Source of the DNA: Ectopseudomonas oleovorans | Lineage (GTDB): Bacteria; Pseudomonadota; Gammaproteobacteria; Pseudomonadales; Pseudomonadaceae | Direction: 5' to 3' | Length of the DNA stretch: 59,055 bases | Assembly: GCF_003052605.1 (NCBI RefSeq) | Contig: NZ_QASO01000070.1 | Coordinates: forward strand, 12,755-71,809 | Shown: positions 7,671 to 16,494 of the stretch, piece by piece | Layout: every line of letters begins with the position of its first letter | Position numbering within the stretch: the stretch's first letter is position 1 | Notes under the pieces: model-generated | What the model saw: the letters and a program-made list of their open reading frames with translations, nothing else | What the model was told of the DNA's origin: nothing | Database searches by the model: none | Made by a program: the position numbers and the translations under genes

Positions 7671-9629
7671 ATGCCACGTCTCCATTACGCGCAACTTCGT
7701 TATCTGTCGATCATTCTGCTGGCTTGGCTGGCGGTTTTCTTCCTCACTCGTAGCGTGCTGCTGATTGCGCATCTGGGCGATGCCGGTGTCACCCTGCCGA
7801 ACCTGCTTGGCCTGTATGGCGTCGGTCTGATCTATGACCTGAGCTTCCTGGTCTACGCCGCCGCGCCGCTGGCGCTTTACCTGCTGCTGTGTCCTGCCTG
7901 GTTGTGGCAGCGCCGTTGGCACCAGCGTCTGTTGATCGCCCTGGCGGCCTTCAGCCTGTTCGCGATGTTCTTCACCGCGGTGGCCGAATGGCTGTTCTGG
8001 GACGAGTTCGGCGTGCGCTTCAACTTCATTGCCGTGGACTACCTCGTGTACTCCAAAGAGGTCGTCGACAACATTCTCGAGTCCTACCCGATCTATCCGC
8101 TGCTGGCGCTGTTGGCAGTCTTGGCCATCGGCTTGACCGTAGCGCTGCGCCGGCCGCTGCGCGCGGCGTTGCAGGCGCCACGTTTGCCACGGCTGCGTGC
8201 GGTCTATGCACTGGTGATGCTGGCATTGTTGGTCTGGCTGTGCAGCGGCCTGGTGGGGCAGGACGCGCCGCGTAGCCTGGGTGGCAATACCTACCAGCGT
8301 GAGCTGGCGAGCAATGGCCCGTACCAGTTCTTCGCTGCGTTTCGTAACAACGAGCTGGACTATCAGCAGTTCTACGCCACCTTGCCCGATGCTGCGGTGG
8401 CCGAGCAGTTGCGCGCCGAAGTGGCCGAGCCCAATGCGCGCTTCATCGGCAGTGACCCGCAGGACATTCGCCGGGTGATCGACAACCCCGGCCAGGCGCG
8501 CAAGCTCAACGTGGTGCTGGTCACCATCGAGAGCTTGAGTGCCAAGTATCTGGGCAGTTTTGGCGATACCCGTGGGTTGACCCCGAACCTGGACGAGCTG
8601 CGCAAGCACAGCCTGGTGTTCACCAATTTCTATGCCACGGGTACGCGCACCGACCGCGGTCTGGAGGCGCTGACCCTGTCGGTACCGCCGACCCCGGGGC
8701 GCTCCATCGTCAAGCGCATCGGCCGCGAGTCCGGCTATGCCAGCCTGGGCCAGCAGTTGGGCGCGCAGGGCTACGACAGCGTCTTCGTCTATGGCGGGCG
8801 CGGATACTTCGACAACATGAACGCCTTCTTCGGCGGCAATGGTTATCGCATCGTCGATCAGAGCAGCGTCGATGAGTCCGAGATGAGCTTCCAGAATGCC
8901 TGGGGCATGGCCGACGAGGATCTCTACCATCAGGCGCTGAAGGTGGCCGATAGCGACCATGCGGCCGGCAAGCCGTTCTTCCTGCAACTGATGACAACCT
9001 CCAATCACCGGCCTTACACCTACCCGGACGGGCGTATCGACATCGCCTCCGGCGAGGGGCGTGAGGGAGCAGTGAAATACACCGACTACGCCATCGGCCA
9101 GTTCCTGGCGCAGGCGCGCAGCAAGCCCTGGTTCGACAACACGCTGTTTGTCTTCGTCGCCGACCACACCGCAGGCAGCGCCGGGCGTGAGGATCTGCCG
9201 GTGGCCAACTACCAGATCCCGCTGTTCATCTACTCGCCCAGGTATGTCAAACCGGCGCAGTACACCGATGTGGCCAGTCAGATCGACGTAGCACCGACAC
9301 TGCTTGGTCTGCTCAACCTGGATTACGTCTCCACTTTCTTCGGTCGCAACCTGCTGCGCGCCGACCACGCGCCCGGGCGGGCACTACTCGGCAACTACCA
9401 GCATCTGGGCCTGTTCGATGGGCAGAACCTGGCGATTCTCAGCCCGCGCCAGGGCATGCGTCGCCACGACGATGCTCTGGGCCTGAGTCATGAGTGGCGG
9501 GTGGATGATGCCGATCCGCTGTTGCGGCGCGACATCGCCTACTACCAGGGCGCCAGTCATGCCTTCGGCAAGCGGCTGATCGCCTGGCAACCAGACGCTC
9601 AATCGAGCCAGCAGCTCAGCCAGCGCTAA
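7671..9629 (+). CDS. LTA-synthase-like membrane phosphoglycerol/sulfatase-family transferase
   Basis: A 652-aa membrane enzyme of the alkaline phosphatase superfamily. There are five or six N-terminal membrane segments (about residues 12-190), then a periplasmic catalytic domain from about 278. Active-site candidates are Glu287 in LVTIESLS, Thr325/Thr327 in ATGTRTDRG and Asp-His in FVFVADHTAG. LtaS/OpgB-type enzymes move a phospho-headgroup from phosphatidylglycerol to an acceptor and release DAG; phosphoethanolamine transferases are related. The acceptor here is unknown. I chose the ATG at 7671 (AAGGA 9 bp upstream) over an upstream in-frame ATG at 7608, which would lie over the ColR box. 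It leads an operon with the PAP2 and tyrosine-phosphatase-like genes. Confidence 0.8.
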   Translation: MPRLHYAQLRYLSIILLAWLAVFFLTRSVLLIAHLGDAGVTLPNLLGLYGVGLIYDLSFLVYAAAPLALYLLLCPAWLWQRRWHQRLLIALAAFSLFAMFFTAVAEWLFWDEFGVRFNFIAVDYLVYSKEVVDNILESYPIYPLLALLAVLAIGLTVALRRPLRAALQAPRLPRLRAVYALVMLALLVWLCSGLVGQDAPRSLGGNTYQRELASNGPYQFFAAFRNNELDYQQFYATLPDAAVAEQLRAEVAEPNARFIGSDPQDIRRVIDNPGQARKLNVVLVTIESLSAKYLGSFGDTRGLTPNLDELRKHSLVFTNFYATGTRTDRGLEALTLSVPPTPGRSIVKRIGRESGYASLGQQLGAQGYDSVFVYGGRGYFDNMNAFFGGNGYRIVDQSSVDESEMSFQNAWGMADEDLYHQALKVADSDHAAGKPFFLQLMTTSNHRPYTYPDGRIDIASGEGREGAVKYTDYAIGQFLAQARSKPWFDNTLFVFVADHTAGSAGREDLPVANYQIPLFIYSPRYVKPAQYTDVASQIDVAPTLLGLLNLDYVSTFFGRNLLRADHAPGRALLGNYQHLGLFDGQNLAILSPRQGMRRHDDALGLSHEWRVDDADPLLRRDIAYYQGASHAFGKRLIAWQPDAQSSQQLSQR

Positions 9630-9638
9630 GGAATGAAG

Positions 9639-10364
9639 ATGCCGTCTCGTTTTTTCGATTTTCGCCTGGCGCTGGGTATTGCGCTGCTGCTGATGGCGCT
9701 GTTGCTGGTAGTCGATCCCAGCCCTGTGGACTTCGCCCTGGCCCGTCTGTTCTACGAACCTGGCCAGGGCTTCATCGGTCGTAGCAGTTTCTGGCTCGAA
9801 GACATCCTGCATGACCGTGCCAAGCAGGCGCTGATCATGCTCGGTGTGCTGGCCATCGCCGGCTTTCTGCTCAGCCTCATGCCGACACGGCTGCGTGCCT
9901 GGCGTCGACAGCTCGGTTATCTGGTGCTGGCGCTGGGTCTGTCGACTTCGGTGGTCACGCCACTGAAGACCCTGACCGGTATGCATTGCCCCTGGAGCCT
10001 GAGCGAGTTTGGTGGCCAGGAGCAGTTCACACCGCTGCTCGCTGAACGCGCGCCAACGGCCAACCCCGGGCGTTGCTGGCCAGGCGGGCATGCCTCGGCC
10101 GGGTTTTCGCTGCTGGCGCTGTTTTTTGTGCTGCGCGACCGCCGCCCACGCGCTGCGCGCATCGCACTGGTCGTCGCGCTGGGGCTCGGCTCACTGTTTT
10201 CCCTGGGACGCATGTTGCAGGGCGCGCACTTTCTTTCGCACAACCTGTGGACGCTGCTGATCGACTGGGTGATCTGCGTGCTGACCTATCGCTGGCTGCT
10301 TTACCGAGCGCCTGTCGCACAAAACGCAGGGAATCAGGTGGTCTGGGGAGAAACCTGCCGATGA
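9639..10364 (+). CDS. PAP2-family membrane phosphatase
   Basis: A 241-aa type 2 phosphatidic acid phosphatase relative with about five or six membrane segments. The three PAP2 motifs are recognisable: KTLTGMHCPW, PGGHASAG (catalytic His) and a variant third motif GRMLQGAHFLSH, where the usual final Asp of the triad is replaced. Related enzymes dephosphorylate phosphatidate, undecaprenyl diphosphate or lipid A. The second of two near ATGs (9639) has better spacing to AAGGA than the one at 9633. The gene follows the LTA-synthase-like gene by 9 bp and overlaps the next gene by ATGA. From memory, a PAP2 gene next to colR in P. putida is in the ColR regulon, which fits. Confidence 0.8.
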   Translation: MPSRFFDFRLALGIALLLMALLLVVDPSPVDFALARLFYEPGQGFIGRSSFWLEDILHDRAKQALIMLGVLAIAGFLLSLMPTRLRAWRRQLGYLVLALGLSTSVVTPLKTLTGMHCPWSLSEFGGQEQFTPLLAERAPTANPGRCWPGGHASAGFSLLALFFVLRDRRPRAARIALVVALGLGSLFSLGRMLQGAHFLSHNLWTLLIDWVICVLTYRWLLYRAPVAQNAGNQVVWGETCR

Positions 10365-11032
10365 ACAGACTCCAACAGGGCTTGCGCCTGGCGTTGGCCA
10401 CCGTGGTTTTCGTCAGTGCGCTGTTGGCGCTGCCCCTGAGCATGGCGTGGGGCGCGACGACGTCGGCGGCGCCCGTGCAAGGCGTGCGCCCGGCCAGCTG
10501 GGCACAGCCACTGGACACCCGCATCAACCTGTATCGCATGACGCCTGATCTGTACCGCAGCGCATTGCCTGCGGCGCGGGACTGGCCGCAACTGCAGGCG
10601 CTCGGCATCGCCACGGTGATCAACTTCTATCAGCGCGGCGACGAGCAATGGTTGGGTGATCCGCGCGTTCATCAGGTACACCTGCCGTTGCGCACTGATC
10701 GTATCGATGACACCGATGTCATCGAGGTGCTGCGCAGCATCCGCCAGGCGCAGAGTCGCGGCACGGTACTGATTCATTGCAAGCATGGGCAAAACCGTAC
10801 CGGGCTGATCGCCGCCCTGTACCGGGTGATCTACCAGAACTGGAGCAAGGAGCAGGCGCTGGCGGAAATGCGCGGTGGCGGTTTTGGTGGCCAGGAGCGC
10901 ATGGACGACGCCGAGCGTTACCTGCGAGGTGTCGATATTCCGGCGTTGCGCTCGGCGTTGGCCAGCGGTGCATGCAGCACCAGCGCATGGGCGCTGTGCG
11001 CGTTAGCAGAAATCCTCGTTCACCACCGGTAA
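10361..11032 (+). CDS. Exported dual-specificity/tyrosine-phosphatase-like protein
   Basis: A 223-aa protein with the cysteine phosphatase loop HCKHGQNRTGL (CX5R, near residues 138-148) and an upstream general-acid candidate in RTDRIDDTD. The N-terminus (about 8-28) is a hydrophobic signal or anchor segment, which predicts a periplasmic location. The start at 10361 overlaps the PAP2 stop by ATGA; the open frame extends upstream inside the PAP2 gene and is not used. Enzymes of this fold remove phosphate from protein tyrosines or from phosphoinositide/phosphatidylglycerol phosphate lipids. In this operon a lipid or glycan phosphate is as likely a substrate as a protein. Confidence 0.75.
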   Translation: MNRLQQGLRLALATVVFVSALLALPLSMAWGATTSAAPVQGVRPASWAQPLDTRINLYRMTPDLYRSALPAARDWPQLQALGIATVINFYQRGDEQWLGDPRVHQVHLPLRTDRIDDTDVIEVLRSIRQAQSRGTVLIHCKHGQNRTGLIAALYRVIYQNWSKEQALAEMRGGGFGGQERMDDAERYLRGVDIPALRSALASGACSTSAWALCALAEILVHHR

Positions 11033-11210
11033 ACGCTGCTATCTCGTCCGCGTTTCGCCTTGTCCGGCCTTCGCTCGCTACGCTTTCTCGTGATCTGTAA
11101 TGGCAGCTATTGTGCATGAAAAGCTGAAAGAATCCGTAACATTGCGCAGATTACAATCGCTGTAATTAAGCCATTCGGCGCATAAACCCGTGACTGCACG
11201 GTCTGAATAT

Positions 11211-11236
11211 GAAGAGGGCGCCATTTGGCGCCCTCT
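11211..11236. terminator. Strong bidirectional terminator hairpin
   Basis: Perfect arms GAAGAGGGCGCC (11211-11222) and GGCGCCCTCTTC (11227-11238, allowing for a one- to two-base uncertainty at the outer end) enclose ATTT. It lies between the convergent phosphatase gene and tsdA. The rest of 11033-11210 shows no gene. Confidence 0.8.
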
Positions 11237-11261
11237 TCTGTTCACAGCGTAGCCTGCAGCG

Positions 11262-12185
11262 CTATTTGACGCCCTGCCCGAGCAGCACGCCGTCGACCTG
11301 CTGGCCATAGAGGTTGATGCCATCGTTGGCGTGGTACTTCTCCCGCGTCTTCTCCACCGAACCCTCGATCAGGCGCGGATCCTGCGGGCGCTCATGGCTG
11401 TTCATGTAGGCCGCGACATGCCAGGCGTCGGCATCACTGAGGGTGCCGCCCTTGCCGAGCGGCATGCTCTCCTTGATGAAGGCCGCTGCGGTATTGATTC
11501 GGTGCATGCCGGCACCCCAGTTGAACGAGTCCGCTCCCCACAGCGGCGGAAACACATAACCATCGCCGGCTTTCTGCCCCTGGCCGTTGTCCCCGTGGCA
11601 GATCGCGCACTGCTCGGCATAGACTCGCTTGCCCTTGGCGATGTCGAAACCCCCTTCCGGCTGCGGGACTTCCGGATAGGCCCGCCCCGGCAGTTCCTGA
11701 CCTGTGGGAGCGCCGGTGGACAACCAGTAGGAGTAGGCCGTCAGTGCGTTGATGACGTGGCTGTCGGCCGCTGGCGGCGTGCCGTTCATGCTGAACTGGA
11801 AGCAGCCCTGCACCCGCTCGGCATAGCTGTTGACCTTGTCGTTCTTCTTCCGATAGGCCGGATACATCGGATAGGCACCCCACAGCGGCGCGGAGTTGGC
11901 CTTGCGGCCCTGATCCAGATGGCAGTTGGTGCAGTTCATGCCGTTGCCGACGTACTCGGCCGCATGCTTCTGCGTATCGACGAAGATGGCTCGCCCCTGC
12001 TGAACCAGTTCGCCATAGGCGTTGCTCGGCAGGTCCTTTTCCTGGGGCGGCTGGAAGTAGCGCTCACCGGCACCCTTGGTCGCCTTCTGAGTCAGCTGGG
12101 ACTGATCGTCCATCTTGATCTCGGCGGCCAGCACCGCGCCACTCACGGACAGCGCCAGCAGCGTAGGAAGCAGATGCGTGTTCAT
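11262..12185 (-). CDS. tsdA: Thiosulfate dehydrogenase/tetrathionate reductase TsdA (diheme cytochrome c)
   Basis: A 307-aa periplasmic diheme cytochrome with a signal peptide (about 1-20, ending LAA). Haem motifs are CTNCH (about residues 85-89) and CAICH (about 198-202). The string ERVQGCFQFSMNG holds the cysteine that in TsdA is the unusual axial ligand of the active-site haem. The enzyme couples two thiosulfates to tetrathionate and can run in reverse. The start at 12185 overlaps the tsdB stop by ATGA, so the order tsdB-tsdA is as described for P. stutzeri. The assignment is by motif and operon; other class I diheme cytochromes are a less likely alternative. Confidence 0.82.
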   Translation of the reverse strand: MNTHLLPTLLALSVSGAVLAAEIKMDDQSQLTQKATKGAGERYFQPPQEKDLPSNAYGELVQQGRAIFVDTQKHAAEYVGNGMNCTNCHLDQGRKANSAPLWGAYPMYPAYRKKNDKVNSYAERVQGCFQFSMNGTPPAADSHVINALTAYSYWLSTGAPTGQELPGRAYPEVPQPEGGFDIAKGKRVYAEQCAICHGDNGQGQKAGDGYVFPPLWGADSFNWGAGMHRINTAAAFIKESMPLGKGGTLSDADAWHVAAYMNSHERPQDPRLIEGSVEKTREKYHANDGINLYGQQVDGVLLGQGVK

Positions 12186-12832
12186 TGACCGGTCTCCTTC
12201 TGCCCGAGGTCGGCGAAATACCCGGCTACGGCCTGAACCTCGTCGTCGCTCATCGCCCGAGCGATATGTCCCATCAGATCATTCGGATCGTTCTTGCGCG
12301 TGCCCTGGCGCCAGGCGTTGAGCTGAGCGCCGAGATACTGGGCCGACTGTCCGGCCAGTGGCGGGAAGCTCGCGCCGACACCCATGCCTGCGGGGCCATG
12401 GCAGGCCACGCATTCGGGAATGTTGCGCTCCCAGGCGCCACGCAGCGCCAGGCGTGCGCCGACGCCTTCGGCCTTCTCTGCTCGGCTGGTGGCAGCGAAG
12501 GTCGGAGCCGGCATGGCCTCCAGGGTCGCTGCGACGGCATTCATCTCCTCATCCGTCAGCGCAGCGGCTATCGGCTGCATGATCGGGTTGCTGCGCGCAC
12601 CGGAACGAAAGTCTTCGAGCTGCTTGCGGCTGTAGCCCGCAGCGATTCCGGCAAGTCTCGGAAAGCCCGCCGCTGCCATTCCCATCGCATCGGCGCCATG
12701 GCAGGTCGCGCAGGCCATGGCGGCTGGGTTGGCACCCCCTTGTGCATAGATCGTCTGCCCGTCGGCGGCCTGTGCCTGCATCGTCAGCAACAACGCAGCC
12801 ACGCCGGCCAGGGGCCAGTGAGTGGAGTTCAT
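12182..12832 (-). CDS. tsdB: Diheme cytochrome c4-type electron carrier TsdB
   Basis: A 216-aa periplasmic protein with a signal peptide (about 1-22, cleavage after AQA) and two cytochrome c domains, with CATCHG near residue 41 and CVACHG near 137. Each is followed by a methionine-bearing segment typical of cytochrome c4. It precedes tsdA with an ATGA overlap. In the TsdBA pair TsdB is the electron acceptor of TsdA and passes electrons to a terminal oxidase. No clear ANR-type palindrome is visible upstream (12833-13057). Confidence 0.8.
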   Translation of the reverse strand: MNSTHWPLAGVAALLLTMQAQAADGQTIYAQGGANPAAMACATCHGADAMGMAAAGFPRLAGIAAGYSRKQLEDFRSGARSNPIMQPIAAALTDEEMNAVAATLEAMPAPTFAATSRAEKAEGVGARLALRGAWERNIPECVACHGPAGMGVGASFPPLAGQSAQYLGAQLNAWRQGTRKNDPNDLMGHIARAMSDDEVQAVAGYFADLGQKETGQ

Positions 12833-13057
12833 GAAAAGCGCCTCATCAGCTGTTGTGGTTATGCTGTCCGCTACCCGGCGTCGTCGCGCGACGCTCTGTT
12901 CTGTTGGCGGTATGCAGCAGCTTGTCGCATGAAAACGCTATCACAGCGGCCGGGCTGACCTCTAGAAACAAAATAAGCTTAGAACTCGTTTGCATATAGC
13001 TGACGAAGCGGCCTCTGAAGGATCGGCTGCTCGGCGTAATCGAGGGGGTATGAAGTC

Positions 13058-13408
13058 ATGAAGGTCGCGCGTTTGCTGATCTGTGGCCTGTCGTTGCTGG
13101 TCTTGCTGGGGTGTCAGAGCCTGCGCGAGCAGATGCTGGCAGAGAACTATCCGCCGACCTTCGTCGACGGCTTCGAGGACGGTTGCAGCAGTGGGCGTTC
13201 GGCTGTTGGCCCGCTCGGTCAGTTCGACAAGGACGTGCCACGTTACATGGCCGAGCCGCTGTATGCCCGCGGCTGGGAGGATGGCTTCCGCCAATGCGAA
13301 GACGTGCAGCGCATCGATGACTGGCAGGCGCGTCGGGAGGAGCAGTGGCGCGATGACGAATGGCGACACCACGTCGACCAGGCGATGGCCAAGGCTCTGC
13401 GTCGTTAG
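13058..13408 (+). CDS. Small outer-membrane or periplasmic lipoprotein
   Basis: A 116-aa protein with a type II signal peptide; the lipobox is LLGC with Cys at about residue 19. The mature part is charged and rich in Trp, Arg and Asp, with the repeated motif DGFEDGC...GWEDGFRQC containing two cysteines that might pair. I do not recognise a characterised family. The start at 13058 follows a purine-rich GAGGGGG. It stands alone between the tsdBA promoter region and the MCP gene. Confidence 0.7.
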   Translation: MKVARLLICGLSLLVLLGCQSLREQMLAENYPPTFVDGFEDGCSSGRSAVGPLGQFDKDVPRYMAEPLYARGWEDGFRQCEDVQRIDDWQARREEQWRDDEWRHHVDQAMAKALRR

Positions 13409-13427
13409 AAATTTCTTTATTTCCTTA

Positions 13428-13454
13428 TCAAGAACGACTGAATCGCGTCGATAA
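13428..13454 (+). promoter_or_regulatory. Candidate FliA (sigma-28) promoter of the MCP gene
   Basis: TCAA (13428-13431), 15 bp, then GTCGATAA (13447-13454). The flagellar sigma factor consensus is TAAA-N15-GCCGATAA, so each element has one mismatch and the spacing is exact. It lies about 90 bp upstream of the chemoreceptor start at 13544, which is a common arrangement for unlinked MCP genes. Confidence 0.6.
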
Positions 13455-13543
13455 GAAAGAAGGGATTAGCGCAATCTCTGAAGGTCTTTTGCCAAGTGCG
13501 GCGAAGGATGTCTCGATTTCTGCGCGCAATGGGAGTGGCAAAA

Positions 13544-15169
13544 ATGTCGCTGCGTAATCTTTCTATCGCACCACGGGCTGCCTTGGGGTTCGGCCTGGTG
13601 GCTTTGCTGGTGTTGCTGCTTGGGGCTTTTTCGCTGTTGCAGATGAGCGAGATGCGCAAGCAGTCCGAGGCAGTCGATCAGGATTGGCTGCCAAGTATGA
13701 TGGCGCTGGGGGAGGTCAGCCAGGACATCCTGCGTCTGCGTGCCGTGACGCTGCGGCTGATGCTCAGTCGTGAGCCTGATGAGCTTCAGAGGAACCTGCG
13801 CCTTGCCGATGAACTGCGTACTGAGTTGAGTGCGGCTGACTCTTCGTATCAAAAGCTTATCTCCGGTAGTGAGGAGCGTAGCCTTTACGAGGTTTTTCGC
13901 CGAGCCGAAGCGGCCTACTTGCAGGAGCAGTGCAAGATCGTTGCCTTCATTCGCCAAGGTAACTTCGACGATGCCATTGCCGTGACCCGTGGCACGCTTA
14001 ATCAACATGCCGATGATATGGCGCGTGCTCTAACTGATCTTTCCGAGCTGAACCGCAAGGGCGCTATCGAGGCAGCTCGCAAGGCTGGGCAGGTGTTCGA
14101 TTCGGCGCGTACCTGGGTAGTGGTGATGATGGCACTGGCGGCGCTGGCTACCGTGGGCCTGGCACTGCTGCTGACCCGTAGCATCGTCGCGCCGCTGACG
14201 GAGGCGGTACGTCTTGCCGAGGTAGTGGCGTCGGGTGATCTGACCCAGAGCATCCACGTCGAGGGCCGTGACGAGCCGGCACGGCTGCTAAACGCCCTGA
14301 AAAGCATGCAGCAGAGCCTGCGTAACACCATTCAGAGCATCGCCGACTCGTCCAATCAACTGGCATCGGCATCCGAAGAATTGCATGCGGTGACCGAAGA
14401 TTCGACTCGCGGCCTGCATCAGCAGAACACCGAGATCGAACAGGCTGCTACGGCAGTCAACGAGATGACTGCCGCGGTCGAAGAGGTCGCGCGTAATGCG
14501 GTGAGCACCTCGGAAGCGTCGCGCGCCTCTACCGTGACCGCACAGCAGGGGCGCGAGCAGGTGCGCCAGACCGTGAGCTCGATCAGTCAGCTGGCTGATG
14601 ACGTAAATGGCACCGCGGGTGAGGTTGAGAAGTTGGCCGAGCGGGTCCGTGAGATCAGCAAGGTGCTTGACGTGATCCGCTCCATTGCCGAGCAGACCAA
14701 CCTGTTGGCGCTCAACGCTGCCATCGAGGCGGCGCGGGCCGGTGATGCGGGACGAGGCTTCGCTGTAGTGGCTGACGAGGTGCGTGCGCTGGCGCATCGC
14801 ACTCAGCAATCCACGCAGGAGATCGAGCAGATGATCGGTGCCATTCAAAGCGGCACCGATCAGGCTGTCGGTTCGATGCAGAGCAGCAACAATCGCGCCC
14901 GCTCCACCCTTGAGGTGGCCCAGGCTGCGGGCGCGGCGCTGGAGTTGATCACTCAGGCGATCTCCTCGATCAACGAGCGCAACCTGGTGATTGCCAGTGC
15001 GTCGGAAGAGCAGGCTCAGGTGGCGAGGGAGGTGGATCGCAATTTGGTCAATATTCGCGATCTGTCGCTGCAGAGTTCGGCGGGTGCCAACCAGACCAGT
15101 GCGGCTAGCCAGGAGCTGTCGCGCCTGGCGATCGACCTGAACAACCTGGTAGCGCGTTTCAAGGTCTGA
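13544..15169 (+). CDS. Methyl-accepting chemotaxis protein (4HB-type sensor)
   Basis: A 541-aa chemoreceptor. TM1 is at about residues 13-33, followed by a helical periplasmic sensor of about 150 residues (four-helix-bundle type), TM2 (about 190-210), HAMP, and a cytoplasmic signalling domain whose tip is [18 protein letters not shown] with [16 protein letters not shown] chose the ATG at 13544 (GGAG 9 bp upstream) over the in-frame ATG at 13496, because the protein then begins [11 protein letters not shown] as in related receptors. There is no CheR-binding pentapeptide at the C-terminus. It neighbours fabB, as PA1608 does in P. aeruginosa (from memory). The ligand is unknown. Confidence 0.88.
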   Translation: MSLRNLSIAPRAALGFGLVALLVLLLGAFSLLQMSEMRKQSEAVDQDWLPSMMALGEVSQDILRLRAVTLRLMLSREPDELQRNLRLADELRTELSAADSSYQKLISGSEERSLYEVFRRAEAAYLQEQCKIVAFIRQGNFDDAIAVTRGTLNQHADDMARALTDLSELNRKGAIEAARKAGQVFDSARTWVVVMMALAALATVGLALLLTRSIVAPLTEAVRLAEVVASGDLTQSIHVEGRDEPARLLNALKSMQQSLRNTIQSIADSSNQLASASEELHAVTEDSTRGLHQQNTEIEQAATAVNEMTAAVEEVARNAVSTSEASRASTVTAQQGREQVRQTVSSISQLADDVNGTAGEVEKLAERVREISKVLDVIRSIAEQTNLLALNAAIEAARAGDAGRGFAVVADEVRALAHRTQQSTQEIEQMIGAIQSGTDQAVGSMQSSNNRARSTLEVAQAAGAALELITQAISSINERNLVIASASEEQAQVAREVDRNLVNIRDLSLQSSAGANQTSAASQELSRLAIDLNNLVARFKV

Positions 15170-15219
15170 GGCACGGCCATTTTCCCTCCTGCCAGCGGCA
15201 GGGGAAAGCAGCACGAACG

Positions 15220-15249
15220 AAAACGGCGCCCGAAGGCGCCGTTTTCTTT
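15220..15249. terminator. Bidirectional terminator between the MCP gene and fabB
   Basis: AAAACGGCGCC (15220-15230), loop CGAA, GGCGCCGTTTT (15235-15245), then C and TTT. The A and T tracts on both sides allow termination of the two convergent genes. Confidence 0.85.
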
Positions 15250-15262
15250 ACCGCGGCAGCAG

Positions 15263-16483
15263 TTACTTGCCGGCCCAGCGCTTGAGCACCAGGGTGGCAT
15301 TGGTGCCACCGAAGCCGAAGCTGTTGCTCATCACGGTATCGAGCTTGGCGTTCTCGACGGTGCTGAGCTGGATCGGCATGTCGGCGACTTCCGGATCGAG
15401 TTCGTCGATGTTGGCCGAGGCGGCGATGAAGTTGCCTTCCATCATCAGCATGCAGTAGATCGCTTCCTGCACGCCGGCTGCACCGAGGCTGTGGCCGGAC
15501 AGGCTCTTGGTCGAGCTGATGGCCGGAGCCTTGTCACCGAACACTTCACGTACACCGCGGATTTCGGCGACGTCGCCGACCGGGGTGGAGGTGCCGTGGG
15601 TGTTCAGGTAGTCGATCGGGGTGTCGACGGTGGCCAGCGCCTGCTGCATGCAGCGGATCGCGCCTTCGCCGCTCGGAGCAACCATGTCGTAGCCATCGCT
15701 GGTGGCGCCGTAACCGACGATTTCCGCGTAGATCTTGGCGCCGCGGGCCAGAGCGTGCTCCAGCTCCTCGACCACGACCATGCCGCCACCGCCGGCGATG
15801 ACGAAACCGTCACGCTTGGCGTCGTAGGCGCGCGAGGCTTTTTCCGGGGTCTCGTTGTACTGGGTGGAGAGGGCGCCCATGGCGTCGAACAGGCAGCTCT
15901 GGCTCCAATGTTCTTCTTCACCGCCGCCGGCAAAGACCACGTCCTGCTTGCCCAGCTGGATCTGCTCCATGGCCTGGCCGATGCAGTGTGCGCTGGTGGC
16001 GCAGGCCGAGGAGATGGAGAAGTTGACGCCCTTGATCTTGAACGGAGTCGCCAGGCACGCTGATACGGTGCTGCCCATGGTGCGGGTTACGCGGTATGGG
16101 CCGATGCGCTTGACGCCTTTTTCGCGCAGGGTATCGATGGCTTCCATCTGGTTGACGGTGGAAGCGCCACCGGAACCGGCGATCAGGCCAGTGCGCGGAT
16201 TGGAAACCTGCTCTTCGCTGAGGCCGGAGTCCTTGATCGCCTGTTCCATCGACAGATAGGCGTAAGCCGCAGCGTCGCCCATGAAGCGGAACAGTTTGCG
16301 GTCGATCAGCTCTTCCAGATTCAGGTTGACCGAACCGGAGACATGACTACGCAGGCCCATTTCGGCGTAGGAGGGGTTGAAACGGATGCCTGATTTGCCC
16401 ACGCGAAGGCTGCCGGCAACGGTTTCTTTGTCATTGCCCAGGCAGGAAACGATGCCCAGACCGGTGATCACTACACGACGCAT
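15263..16483 (-). CDS. fabB: Beta-ketoacyl-ACP synthase I FabB
   Basis: A 406-aa condensing enzyme that elongates the cis-3-decenoyl-ACP branch of unsaturated fatty acid synthesis. The catalytic triad is visible: Cys in [10 protein letters not shown] (about 163), His in [12 protein letters not shown] (about 298) and His in [11 protein letters not shown] (about 333). The open frame begins at a TTG (16489), but the ATG at 16483 ([10 protein letters not shown]) has GAAGGAC upstream and the usual FabB N-terminus. It starts 11 bp after fabA ends, so the two form the classical fabAB operon. Confidence 0.95.
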   Translation of the reverse strand: MRRVVITGLGIVSCLGNDKETVAGSLRVGKSGIRFNPSYAEMGLRSHVSGSVNLNLEELIDRKLFRFMGDAAAYAYLSMEQAIKDSGLSEEQVSNPRTGLIAGSGGASTVNQMEAIDTLREKGVKRIGPYRVTRTMGSTVSACLATPFKIKGVNFSISSACATSAHCIGQAMEQIQLGKQDVVFAGGGEEEHWSQSCLFDAMGALSTQYNETPEKASRAYDAKRDGFVIAGGGGMVVVEELEHALARGAKIYAEIVGYGATSDGYDMVAPSGEGAIRCMQQALATVDTPIDYLNTHGTSTPVGDVAEIRGVREVFGDKAPAISSTKSLSGHSLGAAGVQEAIYCMLMMEGNFIAASANIDELDPEVADMPIQLSTVENAKLDTVMSNSFGFGGTNATLVLKRWAGK

Positions 16484-16494
16484 GTGCAAGTCCT

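Noticed and set aside
7650..9368. 572-aa minus-strand frame opposite the LTA-synthase-like gene
   Set aside because: Shadow of the plus-strand gene; no ribosome site or recognisable domain, and the plus-strand product has clear family motifs.
13466..14008. 180-aa minus-strand frame at the start of the MCP gene
   Set aside because: No start signals and it lies antisense to a well-defined chemoreceptor.
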